A stretch of 64,000 nucleotides of DNA from Nectonema munidae (GCA_030549495.1 JAUIRK010000070.1:446501-510500); one strand, 5' to 3'; positions 47,976-60,469 are shown, numbered from the stretch's first letter. Notes: a model not told the origin generated them from the letters alone. Program-made: numbers and translations.

Positions 47976-50710
47976 AATTATAAAATATATAAGTTATTAA
48001 TACATAAAAATTGTAAAAATTATTTGTAGAGGTTTTTCTGTTAATGATGTTACCCTTTGAAAATTTTCCATTTGATGAATTTACAGTTACAACGTGATGC
48101 CTGATAAAATCGAAAAATCTTTTAAAAAATATCAGTTTGTAAGTGTTTGTTGTAAAATATTCTTATTCATTTCAGCCAAGGCTCTTTCAACGAAAGAAAT
48201 TTCGACGTTATGATTATTTAACTTGAGGGTTATACTAAGTTATTCTAGGTGTAAATTTTGCCGGTACTATTTTTAAAAAGTAATGGAGTCATTGACCTCT
48301 AAAGTGTCTAATTACATAACAAACGATTTTTCTTCTAACTAATAAATAATATCATCCAAAAATGGTAGAAATATCTATTTGTATTAGTCTCCTGACATAG
48401 GGGGAAGTGAGGGAGGGTATGATATGGCCTGGCGACACTTCCTGATTCGCGCATGAGAGCGATGATAAGAGAAAAATTCCCTACCCCTCCCCCAAAAATG
48501 AAAGTTAACTTTTACCCCCATTTACCAGTAAAACTTATTATCAAACATATGTATAATTTTGTAATTAATATTAATCAAATTTCTTAAAAAAATAACACTA
48601 CGATTTAGATATGTAAAATTTGACAATCAGAGTTTTTACGACCGTCTTCATTAATAGAAATTCAATTTAATTTATTAAATTTTTTCTATCTTGATTCGTC
48701 TAATTGTCTAAAATTTTCATTTCTTTTGTTTGAATATTCTTCAAAAACTAAATACAGGCACTGAATAACGCATTTGCAAGGCGAGGGTGTGAATCAAACT
48801 TCTACCCTCGTGTGACACACCGGATCATGGGGCCTTAGTTGGTTGAGAAGTCAGCTCGTTGGAAGAGGCGTGATTAACACTTTTTTTCACCGTTTTCAAT
48901 CACTAACGAGTATTCGAATATATTATTGTGTCTTGGCACACGCAAAAGAGAAAACTTCCTTCGCACTAATGTGTAACACCGCTTGTTCAATTCAATCGTT
49001 TTTTCCAAAATAAATAATACTCCTTTGTCATTCGCAAACTCACATCCTCCATCTCAACAAAAGAATGAACGCGTGCGCAATCAGCACTGCCATTCTTGCT
49101 CATTCCTAATTATGAGTAATATATAAGCATTCCGAAGATTGGTGGCATCCACGGCCTAAACAGATACGTTTCTCTCTCTTCTGTGTGTGAATGATGTTTA
49201 CGCGTGTATGCTATATATTAAAAATCGAAGACGCACAATATCCAATAATACCACAGTTCCTTAGGGTAAGGATGTATGTTTAGTGTACAAAAGCGCATTT
49301 TAGTGGCCTTCGAAGCGAAGATATAGGTCACAAGGCTGGATCACATGTCAGAAGCAATACTAATTTTAAATTAAAATGCTTTTCCTTCGATCGATATGGA
49401 TAAAACCTTTCTATAACTCGATTGGGAAATCAGCGTTTCGCGGTGTACACAAGTATATACGCATTTATTACCCTTCCCAGCCTTGTAGCGTTAGCAAATT
49501 CACCCGACCTAAAAAAGGCCTTTCCAAAGAAAATGTTTAACATATGCAATATTTAGTTTTATGATAATGCTACGCTAAAATTGAGATATAAAATAAACCT
49601 GTGGGGCGCCCCCCCCACCCAGAGGGCGAACAAATTAATAGAGGGGCACAGACCAGTTAGTTAAGATTAATTTGTTTATAGAATATAAAGAAAAAAATTT
49701 TAAAAATGAATATTGTAAAATTTAAAGTACAATAAAAATATTTGATGCTCAGTATCGATGAGATCAAATTCATTCTTTGATAATTGTATGGGGGTTTCAT
49801 TTTAATTGGTAAAGGGGGCGTACAAAAATAGAGTCACTCTTTACGCTAATTGCAAAATTGGCGCATTACTAAAAAAACGAAGAATTGAGGTAAGAGTAAT
49901 AGTGGGCATACTGTTTTTACATTTTTTTAATAAAAACATAAGATATATAGTACTTTTTAAAATTATTTATATTTTTTCCCATTTCAAATAACCTATAGAA
50001 TATAGATGATCTTTCTTTCAACATAATTTTTTTCGAAAATTTTCAAACCTTTACATTATTTGAATTCAAATATTAAATAAGATATATAAGTTTAATCCGT
50101 AGTTTTAAAACATATTTATCATTTTAATTATTTTACTGTAAGTTAACTTCAAATGTTAGTAAATATTGTTTATCAGTATGAGTAATTGGCCAACTTATAC
50201 AGGTTTAGATTTACATAAGTGCATTCTTAAATTTCGGATAAAAATCTAAAATTAGGTGCATATTTAAAGCCAAATAATACATAATTAAAAAATTTGAAGA
50301 AAAAGTTTTTTTGTTCGTTTTTTACAAATACCCCATATGTTGTGCTTTATATTATATAAGGTTCATAATAAAGTTTTTAAATTTATTATAAACTAATTCA
50401 AGCAATATATATAAAGAATTTGGACAACAAAATTCAATTTTGTTTATATTTTTATCACAAAAAAATACTTTATAATAGAGCAAAAGAATCTTGGCATGGA
50501 AAATTTCATAAAGCTCAGTTTAGGAGTACAAAGAACACTTAGAAGTACACTAGAACAAAGAACTGATAGATTTGACAGAATTTGAAATGGATGATTTTTC
50601 GTCAGTTTTTAGATCATAAAATTTTTATAAAGTTATACTATTTTCATACACCTCTTACATTCATGATTTCATTTTTTCATTTGTTATAGAAAATTTTCTG
50701 TTAAAAATTG
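47976..50710. other. Intergenic stretch, no gene recognised
   Basis: 48770-48880 could be a decayed tRNA-like SINE in minus orientation (GTTTGATTCACACC, weak). Near 49603-49640 is a C-run and GAGGGGCACAG. A less AT-rich patch lies at 48880-49330. No gene defended. Confidence 0.4.
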
Positions 50711-50716
50711 CTTTAA

Positions 50717-50839
50717 CCCTTTCGTGACCAGAAAAATCAGACGATATATATTAAAAAGCAGAAGATTCATATACAAAACTATTTGAAAAAGCAGACGAAG
50801 GTAAAATTGTTTATGTATCATATATGATACACTGGTCAC
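50717..50839 (+). mobile_element. piggyBac-type MITE, copy 3, right end cut off
   Basis: TTAA at 50713-50716, then CCCTTTCGTGACCAG. Two CAGACGA motifs, and the perfect 16-nt palindrome GTATCATATATGATAC at 50815-50830. It stops at CTGGTCAC, where a hAT-like end (CAGGGGCGGCCC) begins at 50840; the expected GAAAGGGTTAA was not found downstream. Confidence 0.82.
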
Positions 50840-51300
50840 CAGGGGCGGCCCTAGTGTTTGCGGGGACCTATGCAAAATGGATTGCGCGGGGCCCAGTGTG
50901 GGGAGGAAAAAAGATTAAAAGTGAGAAATAAGATTTTGAAAAAAAGAAAAGGGATTTGTTTTATTACTTACACACATGTTTATTGAAATTCACATATGTT
51001 TATATTTTTGGTTTTATATTTGTATAAATCTTTTTTATAACTTAGATATAAAAAGTATTTTGTGTTGTTTTTTTTTCTTTTTCAATTATTGGCCATAATA
51101 AGTGTTTTCTTTTATTCATACTATCGGTTAAAAATATAGATGGCGTTAAATCTCTTTTTACATTTTAAAACTTTTTTATTAGCTCAGTTTTATAAATTTA
51201 TAGAAGAAAAGTATAAAAAAAAGGCAAATAAAAAATTCTCACAAACCATTGGGAAAAATTTTTCCGAATTTTTTTCAAAAATCAGATAAGTTATGAAACA
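50840..51300 (+). mobile_element. Candidate hAT left end and AT-rich body
   Basis: CAGGGGCGGCCCTAGTGTTT and GCGCGGGGCCC look like a hAT end with a GC-rich subterminal part. No right end or 8-bp duplication found; the right boundary is arbitrary, somewhere before the LINE. Confidence 0.35.
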
Positions 51301-51364
51301 CATGATAAAAATTATAAATGTATACTTGGCTTTATAATATACACACTTGCCATTTCAACATTAA

Positions 51365-51494
51365 CCCATTAAGTACTATAGAAATCAGACAATATTTAAA
51401 AAAACGCAGACGGTTTATATTCAAAGTCATTGAAAAAAGCAGACGAAGATGAAATTACTTATGTTCCCAAATGGGAACATTGGGACTTAATGGG
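51365..51494 (+). mobile_element. piggyBac-type MITE, copy 4, inside the LINE
   Basis: 130 bp, TTAA at 51361-51364 and 51495-51498, CCCATTAAG at the left and CTTAATGGG at the right. It is very close to copy 2b (long identical blocks CAAAGTCATTGAAAAAAGC, GATGAAATTACTTATG). Palindrome GTTCCCAAATGGGAAC at 51463-51478. Removing the MITE and one TTAA restores HFNINGLAKKR across the junction in the LINE endonuclease frame. Confidence 0.93.
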
Positions 51495-51502
51495 TTAATG
51501 GC

Positions 51503-51943
51503 TTGGCTAAGAAACGTAGCGCTCCAATTGAGCTTCTGGCCGAACATAGCATAGACGTTTTCTCTCTAAACGAAGTAAAATCTCAAGCCAAGTACTCAAT
51601 CCGCATTTTCGGATATAGGACATTTGTGCATTCGGGTACAAGCTACTCACGAGGCCTAGCAATGGGTGTGCAAGAGGGGTTAAAGGTTTCCAGCTTCACA
51701 ATAAGTGACTCTGGGGACTCAATGGCTTTGAAGCTTGATCTTGGTAGAGCTGGACATTTAGTTGTGTTGGGTTGTTACAACCGGCCTAGTAACCCTCTGT
51801 TGGATTACGAATTTATCGAAAGATATTTTCGCTCTTCCGATAAGGTGCTACTACTAGGTGACCTAAACGACCACATTAGACTGTTTAGTGAAACCAATAG
51901 CTTGACTGGCACCGACTTACTCAGGTTGGTAGAGGATTCGTAA
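51503..51943 (+). pseudogene. LINE endonuclease domain (APE-like)
   Basis: Apurinic-endonuclease-like domain that nicks target DNA in LINE retrotransposition. Visible motifs: ELLAEHSIDVFSLNEVK (family LDIL-L-ET with the catalytic Glu), YRTFVHSGT, GLAMGVQ, VVLGCYNRPSN (family YRPP), and VLLLGDLNDH (family GDFN-H). The final SDHN-type motif appears further on as SDHNSLLVTISLG near 52060, in another frame, after a stop at 51943 where DS is followed by TAA. The N-terminal part (FNINGLAKKR) is split by the MITE. Confidence 0.85.
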
Positions 51944-52659
51944 GCGTTTATCGTTAACGATCCAACACCAACTCGTGATAAGAATGTGTTAGACCTTGTA
52001 ATCATCTATTTTCATTTAAGACCACTTCTAGCCTCAATAGTGGTTATCCAGGTTTGCTGCGTATCTGACCACAATTCCTTGTTGGTCACAATTTCTTTAG
52101 GTCCACAATTCACGGCTGACAAGGGGAATTTAGTGAAGAGGTGGGTCTTCAGCCAAGCCAACTAGGATAGGTTTAGGTCGCTACTAAATGATTCCGCCCC
52201 GCGGGTCATGAGGTGAATAGGAGTAAAACCCCCTGAGGAACTTGCGGAGTGTGTCAACGATGCTATTCTCTCTGCGGCACGAGAGGCAATTCCCTTGAAG
52301 AGGGTTAGAAAATACGAAAATCCAATTCTGAATAATGTCCTATTACTCATCAAGGAAAAACCAGCTCTCTAGAGAAAATAGATTCACACTAGGGACGCCG
52401 AGACAAAAAATCTCATCAATCGATTACCAAAACTCATTAGGAAAAAGCTCAGCGAAACCACATCTAGGAAAGTTACAAGCATCACAAAAGCCTCTAACCC
52501 GCTACAGGGCTCTTCGAAGTTCGTTAGAGGGCTGAAGTCTGGCTGCAAAGGTCCAACATCGGTCACTTGGAATAACCGAACAGCCATTGAGGCGGAAGAT
52601 AAATGTGCACAGCTTGCTGATTATTACGAAGATGTGTATAGGACAAATCGAGGTCCAAA

Positions 52660-53770
52660 ACATTTTAATTCTGAAATTGAGTTTTTTAGGCGTTTACCTG
52701 CGACGAACGACACTAACTTCACCCTAGAGGACTGGTTCAAATCATTAAAAAGCTTAAAGCTAGGAAAGCGGCGGGATGGGATGAAGTTAGTAACCTATTC
52801 ATAAAGAATTTTCCCCCTAGGTTTAGGGACGTCTTGCTGGCAATGTATGACTCTTTTATAAATGATGGGTTTTACCCAGACTCCTATAAAAGGGCTAAAC
52901 TTATTTGTGTGCCAAAGGCTGGCAAGAAGAGCGGCAAACCCAGTCACCTACGGCCTATCAGTCTTTTTGATACAGTCTGGCATGATGGTTTGTTGTTCAA
53001 ACTTAGTAGCATGTTGGTGCCATCATGCATCTTCAAGGTAGTTCACAGTTTTCTTTCTCAACGCTCATTCCAGATAAATAACAAATTTGAGAATAAGCCT
53101 AGGCCGCGGGATCCCCCAAGGTTCACCTCTAAGCCCTCTTCTGTTTAACATCTACATATCTGATATTAGGGACTCTTTCAATAAGTCAATCTATGCTAGG
53201 ATAATCACTTTCGCAGACGACATATGTGTATATTACTCCGCTAAGCGTGTTCCGCGTATTTGCAAACACCTTACGGACGTAAATACCATATTAGGGGGGT
53301 ATTTCACTGGATGGAACCTTAAGGTGAATTACTTTAAATGCAAGTTACATCATCTTTGGCGCTAATTGTCCCAAAAATAACCCGCCAACTATAGGGAATA
53401 TTCACTGAGTTCGCCATCTAAAATATCTAGGAATCAATTGGGATGCAGGATTTAGTTTTCATCGTGAAGCTCACGAAAAGATAAAAAAAAAAAAGGAGAA
53501 GGATCTAGCGCTATATGGATGTCTTAAAGACCTCGTGGTCAATTCCACGGTGGTAGGCAAGGTCATTAAAAAATGCCGAAATTGACTTATGGAAACTCCA
53601 TTTTGGGATTCCTTCCCTCAACTTGGACTAACAAAATAGACAACCTCGTGTACAAACTTTTTAGAACTGTTTATGGCAATCCTTTCACTATTGCTCATAG
53701 CCTTCCTTTTCTTGGTTCCAGAAAAGGTTGGAGAAATTAAATAAAAAGTTTATTGAAAAACTAAAGACAC
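52660..53770 (+). pseudogene. LINE reverse transcriptase domain
   Basis: RT of the same element, in at least three frames. Order: IIKKLKARKAAGWDEVSN (family P--A-G-D), KLICVPKAGKK and HLRPISLFDTVW, SMLVPSCIFKVVHSFL with SQRSFQINN, then in the next frame GRGIPQGSPLSPLLFNIYIS, and IITFADDICVYYSAKR with the catalytic FADD. The DNA between PIS and the VW block is shorter than in intact LINEs, so a segment around the first catalytic Asp appears deleted. The thumb follows as RKEAHEKIKKKK and GFLPSTWTNKIDNLVYKLF to about 53700. The frame change near 53105 is certain. Confidence 0.88.
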
Positions 53771-54667
53771 ACAAGCATTGCCCACAATTATGCCAAGCTT
53801 AGGACAGGCTGAAGCGTTCTTGGGGGTATATGCTAAAAAAAGAGAAAAGTTATCCTAGGTGACTACCCATATACAATAGCCACGAATCAATAGGGAATTC
53901 TGCGTTCTGCGATATAGTTCTGTTTTTTCTGAGTGCTAGGTCCTCCTACTTAAATTTAGGATTGGCACAAGGTATAAGTCCCAAAACAGTTCCATGTTAC
54001 GAGCTAGGTTAGGCATAGTCGGTAATTTGGCCTCTGTAGGAGTCTGCTTGTAGGACCGCCTATACATTCCAATTTTAAAACATATATCCTAGGGACAACA
54101 TATATATACATTATATATGGGATGAAGTCAAATTCCAGGGGTAGATTGTTCTAACCTAGCATGCCCTAAATTATGTATACCTTTCTTAACCGTTATAACA
54201 TGTATCAAATATTATTTATTAATAATATATAAAATATTGCATGCCTTCTAACGCTTCTATTTTTGTAGCATATACCTTTTATAATCATATTCTTTTATTT
54301 AGGAACAAGCTACATTCCGTGGTGCCGGTTTTTTACCCTGGTTTTCTTCCTCCGAAGAATTCAAAGATTTTTACTGTTAGGTAGTGCTCTAGCGACCCGA
54401 TTCTACGTGGTTAGTAATCAAGCTATCACTAGACAATAAGATTGTTTCCCAAATTGGGAGCGTTCGCGTTTGGATTGTATCGTTCACTCAGCTGTATTTA
54501 TATATTGTAACATACATTCTTGTAAAATAATATATATAACAAGGTATAGCTATGCAGTAACAAGGGCCGGTAGGCGTTTAGTGGAATGGAGAGTGTAGGT
54601 AGACCTGGACTCAGCATTCTGGGCGGGCCACGATATCCGAAAGGATGGGTGCGAAAGCCACAAACAA
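53771..54667 (+). other. LINE 3' part and 3' UTR
   Basis: Decayed C-terminal coding sequence, then a 3' UTR ending in GGGCGGGCCACGATATCC, GAAAGGATGGGTGCGAAAG, and CACAAACAACTTAATTAATT. No other gene seen. Confidence 0.6.
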
Positions 54668-54699
54668 CTTAATTAATTAATTAATTAAAAAAAGAAACT

Positions 54700-54785
54700 T
54701 TCAGTGCGGTACTATGAGGAAAGTAGGCTTGATGTAGGATCGAACCCAAAATACTAATTTATCGAAACCAAACTTACTCACGCCC
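54700..54785 (-). mobile_element. 5' part of a tRNA-derived SINE (family A)
   Basis: Minus strand: GGGCGTGAGTAAGTTTGG, TTTGGGTTCGATCCTAC, then CTACTTTCCTCATAG. The 3' tail is missing. It abuts the LINE's (TTAA)n tail. Confidence 0.75.
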
Positions 54786-56287
54786 ATAAACTTGCTCAGC
54801 TCTTCTAGTTCGGTTCACGCTGAAGATTAGAATCAATTGAATATTTTAATTCTCATAAAAAAAATAATTTAAGAATTAGATGAGGAAGGTGAAAGTTTTT
54901 AAGAAGCCCAGACTTACTTCCACTTTGAAAGGGACAGAAGCTAAGGTAAAAATTTAGGATTCAGAAAAAATTGTTTACTTACTTTGAAAACAGAGAGCAA
55001 GTTGACTGAGGTTAGCGACTTTTCAATAAGACACAGCACTATCATTGTGCAAACAAAATTTGTATTTACCAAGGCAAACTTCTTCTCATGAGATGCAAAA
55101 AAGATGTAGATGACAACATTCGCATTGGTTACACCAAAGTCTAAACATGTAGAGCGCCTGAAAAGCAACAAATGATAGAGAGATAGTTGGAGTTGGATTT
55201 TTGCTTTTCAAAATCAAATGGTGGTATATCTATCAGTGATGAAAATCAGGAGATGGAAGAAGAGGTTGGATGCTTTTTTGGAAAGAAATCATCATATTCT
55301 GTGATAGGCAGCAGTGAGTGAGGAGTAAGCAGTGTTTATAAAAATAAAAGTGCTTATGCCGTATAAACTTCATACTTTCGTGATTAATCACACACACGCA
55401 CACTCACACAGATATACTTAATATCTATAACCAGAAAAAGTGCTACTCTTGCATAATTTATACACAAAAAAGTAAGTGGAAGAAGGAGAAGGAGAGAAGA
55501 AACTCATTTAAAAGATGGGAAGAAAATTTGCTGTGCTTTTTATTAAAAAGTGAAATTATTGCGTTATGATTAATTTAGTAGTGTCATCATCATCTTTCAA
55601 TCTGTAATGCAAAAAATGAGTTAAAAATTTAACATGTTTATATATATATATATATGTATACGTATATCGATAGCTTGGCAAAGCTTCGGAGGCATTTTAT
55701 ATGCTTCAGTAGCAAAAGCCACTATATATACTCAAATGCAAAAAAATTTAAAGAGCATATATGCATGTTGGTTTGTATATTTAAGTTTCTACCTCCGTTG
55801 AAAGGTATTTCTTGATTGATGCCTCCAATATTCTAATCTTTCCAATGATACGTATATAAATAAATATATATACCTTAGGAGATCTTAGTTAGGATTGGTA
55901 ATAGGACTTGATATCATTGGCGGATAAAGAGGGGGGCCACCTGAGCCTAGGCCCCCCTATGAAGAATGGCTTTAGAAATTCCCCTTACTGATTTTCCTCT
56001 TTCCGAAAGCATCAAGACTTGTATGGTAGTGGATTACGTTAACATCATAGCAGGAATGAAAAATTTAGTTAATACGAAATTTGATATGAAATATCATGGT
56101 CAGTTTACCGAGATATCGAATTGAGAAGCCTAAAACTGCCGAAAGTAACATTACAGAAAGCATCAATGTGAAGTTTTATATTATTGACCTACCTAAATCA
56201 TTTTTATTGTGAGAATATTCTAAACCACAAAATTTTAAATACAACATTAAATTCAATAAATTTTACTATAAAAATTAGTAAGCTTTA
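54786..56287. other. Intergenic stretch, one hAT-like end
   Basis: CATTGGCGGATAAAGAGGGG at 55915 resembles a hAT end; no partner found. (AT)n near 55641-55656. No gene recognised. Confidence 0.4.
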
Positions 56288-56366
56288 AAATTGAGCCTCA
56301 ATGGTTGTTAGGGTGTACCTCTCAGCTTAACAGTTGAAGGTCAGGGGTTCGATCCCCAAGGCTCCC
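56288..56366 (+). mobile_element. tRNA-like SINE head (family C)
   Basis: GAGCC at 56293 can pair with GGCTC at 56360. A B-box GGGTTCGATCCCC stands at tRNA spacing and a weaker A-box-like TGGTTGTTAGGGTG near 56303. The T-stem has mismatches and the D-arm is weak, so this looks like a tRNA-derived SINE head rather than a working tRNA; a body may continue to about 56460. Confidence 0.5.
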
Positions 56367-56369
56367 AAC

Positions 56370-58990
56370 TCTAAAAACAAATTCACAAAAATTGTGATTA
56401 ACCATCTTAAGAATAATGCGAGCATATAGCCTTACGCCTGAAAGTGCTTTGATATCTCCAACCAGCCAACCAAAGCTTTAAAATTTGAAAGTATTTAGAT
56501 AAATTCAATTATCAACATTGATAAAGTTCAAAACTAAGGATCCAAAAGTATATATAGGCATCGACTAACTATTTTTATGATGCAGTTTTTATTGTCAATA
56601 AAGTATAGGAATAATTTATTTAATTATTATTCATGTTTGTAGGCATAAAAAGAACAATATGCAAACATTTCCAGTTGATTGCGTCTTCTTCTTTAAAACA
56701 AATAAAATTGGACTGGCTCCAGTAAAAACACAGCATTAAAATTTTGAGTGGTGTTCTTTCTAATTAAACTAAACAATGGAGGAAAGAAATAAGCTTTCAA
56801 TTGATGGAAAATATTTAAAATCATAATACACTTTTTTCATGAATAGAACTGACAAATTTTCAAAAGTAATCATATTATTATTTGATTAGTGCGTGTTTGT
56901 GTGTTTTAGGGATAGAAAATTTCAGAAAAAAGTAAAGTTTGATATAAAGATAGTTGGATTTCATATCCGTAAGATGATATGCGTAAGTATTACTTATATA
57001 TAGGGTAATGATCTATATAGGTGCTCAAAAAATTATAAATGATATTAATATGCTTCCAAGTGCTAAATTGTAAAATAAATTAAAATACGCGGGTTGTACA
57101 AATTTTCCCACTCCACACCCGCCCGGAATATAATTAGTTTGCACTTTTAAATGCTACTGTTTCTATACATTAAATTTTTATGATTTTATTTTGCTTTTTC
57201 CGCAAGCAACACTTGTTGCCATAATAAATAAAACATTACGCGCAGCAACAGAGAGTGTAGGAAAATTCCGTCAATATAAAGTATTGTATAAATGTAATAA
57301 AAAATTGTCTTCATCTAAAAAACAAATCCAACTTTGATGATGTAAAAGTTATCTGTGTGTATGCGATATGATGTACACACTTACTCATGTTACACTTTAA
57401 TATAAACAGATATGAAGGATGAATATATATCCTATAAATTATACGAATTTTCAAGAATTAATTCGAAAATACCCGCAATTTTATAAGTTATCCCGCAAAA
57501 ACCCTCAGTACTAATATTAAACCGACTTCCTTTCTTCGCCCGGCTCCGCAGTAAGTTTTAAACAAATGACCCGCCCATGCAATTTATAAGCGGGTCCCGC
57601 AAAGCCACGCAAGTGGCCGCCCCGCGCAAGTCTCTAGTGTCTATGACTGTGTCATTGCAAAAAGTATAGTGTTATTAATCTTACAAAACAAGATATGTTA
57701 CTATTTGGCAAAATTGAAATCCTAGCTGATTCGAAATGGAAATTAGATTATTCACAATTCATATTTCTTTATTGATAGTTTGAAGCGTATGTATTTATAA
57801 AATTTGTTCTACTAACATTCAAACACACTAAGCTTATGAGATTGTTATAAATGAACAAAAATGATAGTATAAAAGATAGTATAAAGATAGTATAGATAAG
57901 TGAGGCGTAGCATATTTTCTTCCTTTTTAACTAAAATACTTTAGTCTCTTCATCGTATTTCTAATATCAACATATTCTTTATGAGTAAGTTTAGTACATG
58001 ACAGTGAAAAGTAATGTGTTCGTTTTTGAGGTCAAATGGGTTAGTTTGTTAGATACACAGTTGTAACGATTTAATTTTATCCTTGCCAATCCACTCATTG
58101 TATCAATCATCTCGATATAAAATGATAAGATGCTCTATTTTGGAGCAATTTTCAAAGAATAATCTTGCATAATGCATAAAATTGGTTGCAAAGAGTGCCC
58201 CCGTGCTATACAAAACCAACTTGTTCAAGACCTTTCCATGGATGCATCCAGGAATATACCAAAAGCACAGGGAGAGCAACTTGTTTTGATAAGAGGAAAT
58301 CTTTTGTCATAACCAAAAAATGGAATACTTCTTGAAACAACTGTTAAAAATCTTAGATTAAAATTCGCCGCGCCCATAATTATAAATTTTTACAAGCGCT
58401 AGTCACTTCTAATAAAATCGAACTTTAGTTTAAACATACTTCCTATTAGAATTACTCTTCTTCTTCCACCGATGTTAAGTTTTAATTTCCTTAGGTATAC
58501 AGAAAGAAGGAAGTTAATATCTTTTTAAGTTGGCTTTAATCATTTTATAAATCTTTCCATACAAATGATCTCTTCAAGAACTCAGCAAGAGGCATGTCAA
58601 AAACATTTCCTCACATAAAAGAAAAAATTTATAAAACAAGTAAAATATTCAATGAGAAATCATATTTTAAAAATCGCCCATTTTGATCGATATATCATTT
58701 TTTCTTACATATCATTTTGTTGAGTATTTACACCTTGCTAAAAATAAGCTATGGCCAAAAAGCTCTCACTTTTGAAAAGATTTATAAACTGCTGAGATGT
58801 TCAATGTATGGTCCTTATGGATATGAATTGAGATTTTACTAATAATAATAATTATGTATAAGAAATTAAAAGTTATATGGAACTTTGTCCAAGAAAAATA
58901 ACCCTTTCTAATTAGTTTAAGGATTATGAATTTCAATCCCTCAATAAATATATTTTCCATGGCAAATTTTACATATTCGTTCAGAATATA
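56370..58990. other. Intergenic stretch with a hAT-like GC-rich end
   Basis: 57470-57637 has many CCCGC/GCGGG motifs and ends CCGCCCCGCGCAAGTCTCTAG, reading CTAGAGACTTGCGCGGGG on the other strand, like a hAT end. A left partner was not found (57090 has GCGGGTTG only). Otherwise no gene recognised. Confidence 0.4.
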
Positions 58991-59034
58991 ATTCTTGAAA
59001 ACTGATTCCGATGTATTGTTGGGTATAAAATCAT

Positions 59035-59262
59035 TTGCATTATGTGTTCCTGTTTAAAAAATTTGAGTTACGCCAGCCCTTTGTTAAATCTATGGCTTTG
59101 GGCCGTTGCCATTCAGTAAATTCAGGGGGTTGCCAATTGAAACATTGTGATATCAAAACCCGTTGCACGACTTGCAAAGTTCTCCTTTACTTCGTAGCCA
59201 AGTTTTCATTCTTCGTATTTGGGGCGGCGTATCTCGGATTCTTGAAAGAGTTTTGCGTTTAA
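59035..59262 (+). pseudogene. Cys-rich fragment, possibly piggyBac transposase C-terminus
   Basis: An open frame without an ATG start reads GRCHSVNSGGCQLKHCDIKT then RCTTCKVLLYF. The spacing C-x8-C-x4-C-x5-C-x2-C resembles the zinc-binding tail of piggyBac-type transposases (family C-L--C--KT---C-KC-V-LC). There is no catalytic core nearby. If right, it would be the only coding trace of the superfamily that moves the TTAA-flanked MITEs. It could also be a chance frame. Confidence 0.28.
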
Positions 59263-60469
59263 CAAGGAGTTAAATCACTCGTAAAGGATAAGTTTGTCTC
59301 CACAAAACTTTCCACCAGGTTGTGTTTGTGTATGTGTGTGTCCACCGTGCTTTGTCTGAATCCAAGTGTTTTGTCGCGACGTGAAAAAGATTTAATCCTT
59401 ATTGTACTTATGCATACTTGGCAAGTTAGGCTGTGAAATGAAATATTATCTGCATACACTCACCTGTGTGAAGGGTAGCGCATATTGTACAAATCACAAA
59501 TATATATCAGAGATGGAAAATGTGATAAACAAATTGAACAAAGGTGTTAGTTAACTAATAATATTAAAGAAGTTATTATCTGCACAAGACAAGCCCTTAC
59601 AAATTTGAAAAAGGCATGTGACTTCTAGTTCTGCGAGATCGAGGTTACGCTGGCGCCAAAAATATATCAACAATATATTATATATTCATATATATATACA
59701 GAAGAATCATTGGAACAGAAGACTTATTCTTCGTATTTTTACTCATTTTCGAGAAGTTTGGCACACGTGAATAGAAAAATTTTGAAACAGCAAAATTCTA
59801 GTGTTCACTTTTAGCAATATCCATAAAACACATTGGCGATTTTTATAAAAATAATAAAAACTAACAAAAACGGAGGTCTCGAAACTTTTGGGAAATATAA
59901 GTTGTGAGAAGTGTAACGTAGTTTTGGATGTCTCACTTTCTTATATGTTTTGAGAAGTTATATATCATGACTTTTGTCTTAAAAGTATATTCTAAATAAT
60001 ATTTAATTGATATTAAATTAAACAGTTTTTTTGATTAAACTAAGTGTTCATCAATCGGACAAAATAACGTGTGACTTCAATATATGTATATAATAAGAGG
60101 CAGTGCGATTAAACTTAATTTATATATCACTAAGCTATAAGTGTCAAACGAGGATATCAAAAATGTGATAATAAAAAGGAATTGGAGAAATCATGAATAT
60201 ATGAAGATTCGATTCATTATTTCGAAATGAACAAAATAAGAAAAAAGAAGTAAGGAAGAACGAAATCAGCAGTGATCGATGAAGCTTGTAAAGAATTTGT
60301 TTGAGCAGGAAGAGATATAAACGTGATTAGAATATCGGAAATTTATCAGAGATAAGAAAATATAAGCTTGTGAGGATCGCATCGTGTGAAAAGAATGAAA
60401 ATGCGAATTAATCAATGGTTAGTCGGAGTTTACTTCAAGGTTAGTAAGGACTTTGATAAATCAAAGGTA
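59263..60469. other. Gene-free AT-rich stretch
   Basis: No gene, element end or tandem repeat recognised. Confidence 0.4.

Larger units (their letters stand above)
51330..54690 (+). mobile_element. Non-LTR retrotransposon (LINE, Jockey/CR1-like)
   Basis: A copy of about 3.2 kb excluding a nested MITE (51365-51494). It reads endonuclease, reverse transcriptase, then a 3' UTR ending at (TTAA)n near 54668-54690. The 5' end is near or before 51330 and truncated or decayed. No separate ORF1 was found. Short repeats at the 3' end are usual for CR1/Jockey-type LINEs. Frameshifts and stops make the copy dead. Confidence 0.85.

Noticed and set aside
56288-56366. Functional tRNA gene
   Set aside because: Only five acceptor pairs, a weak D-arm and mismatches in the T-stem.
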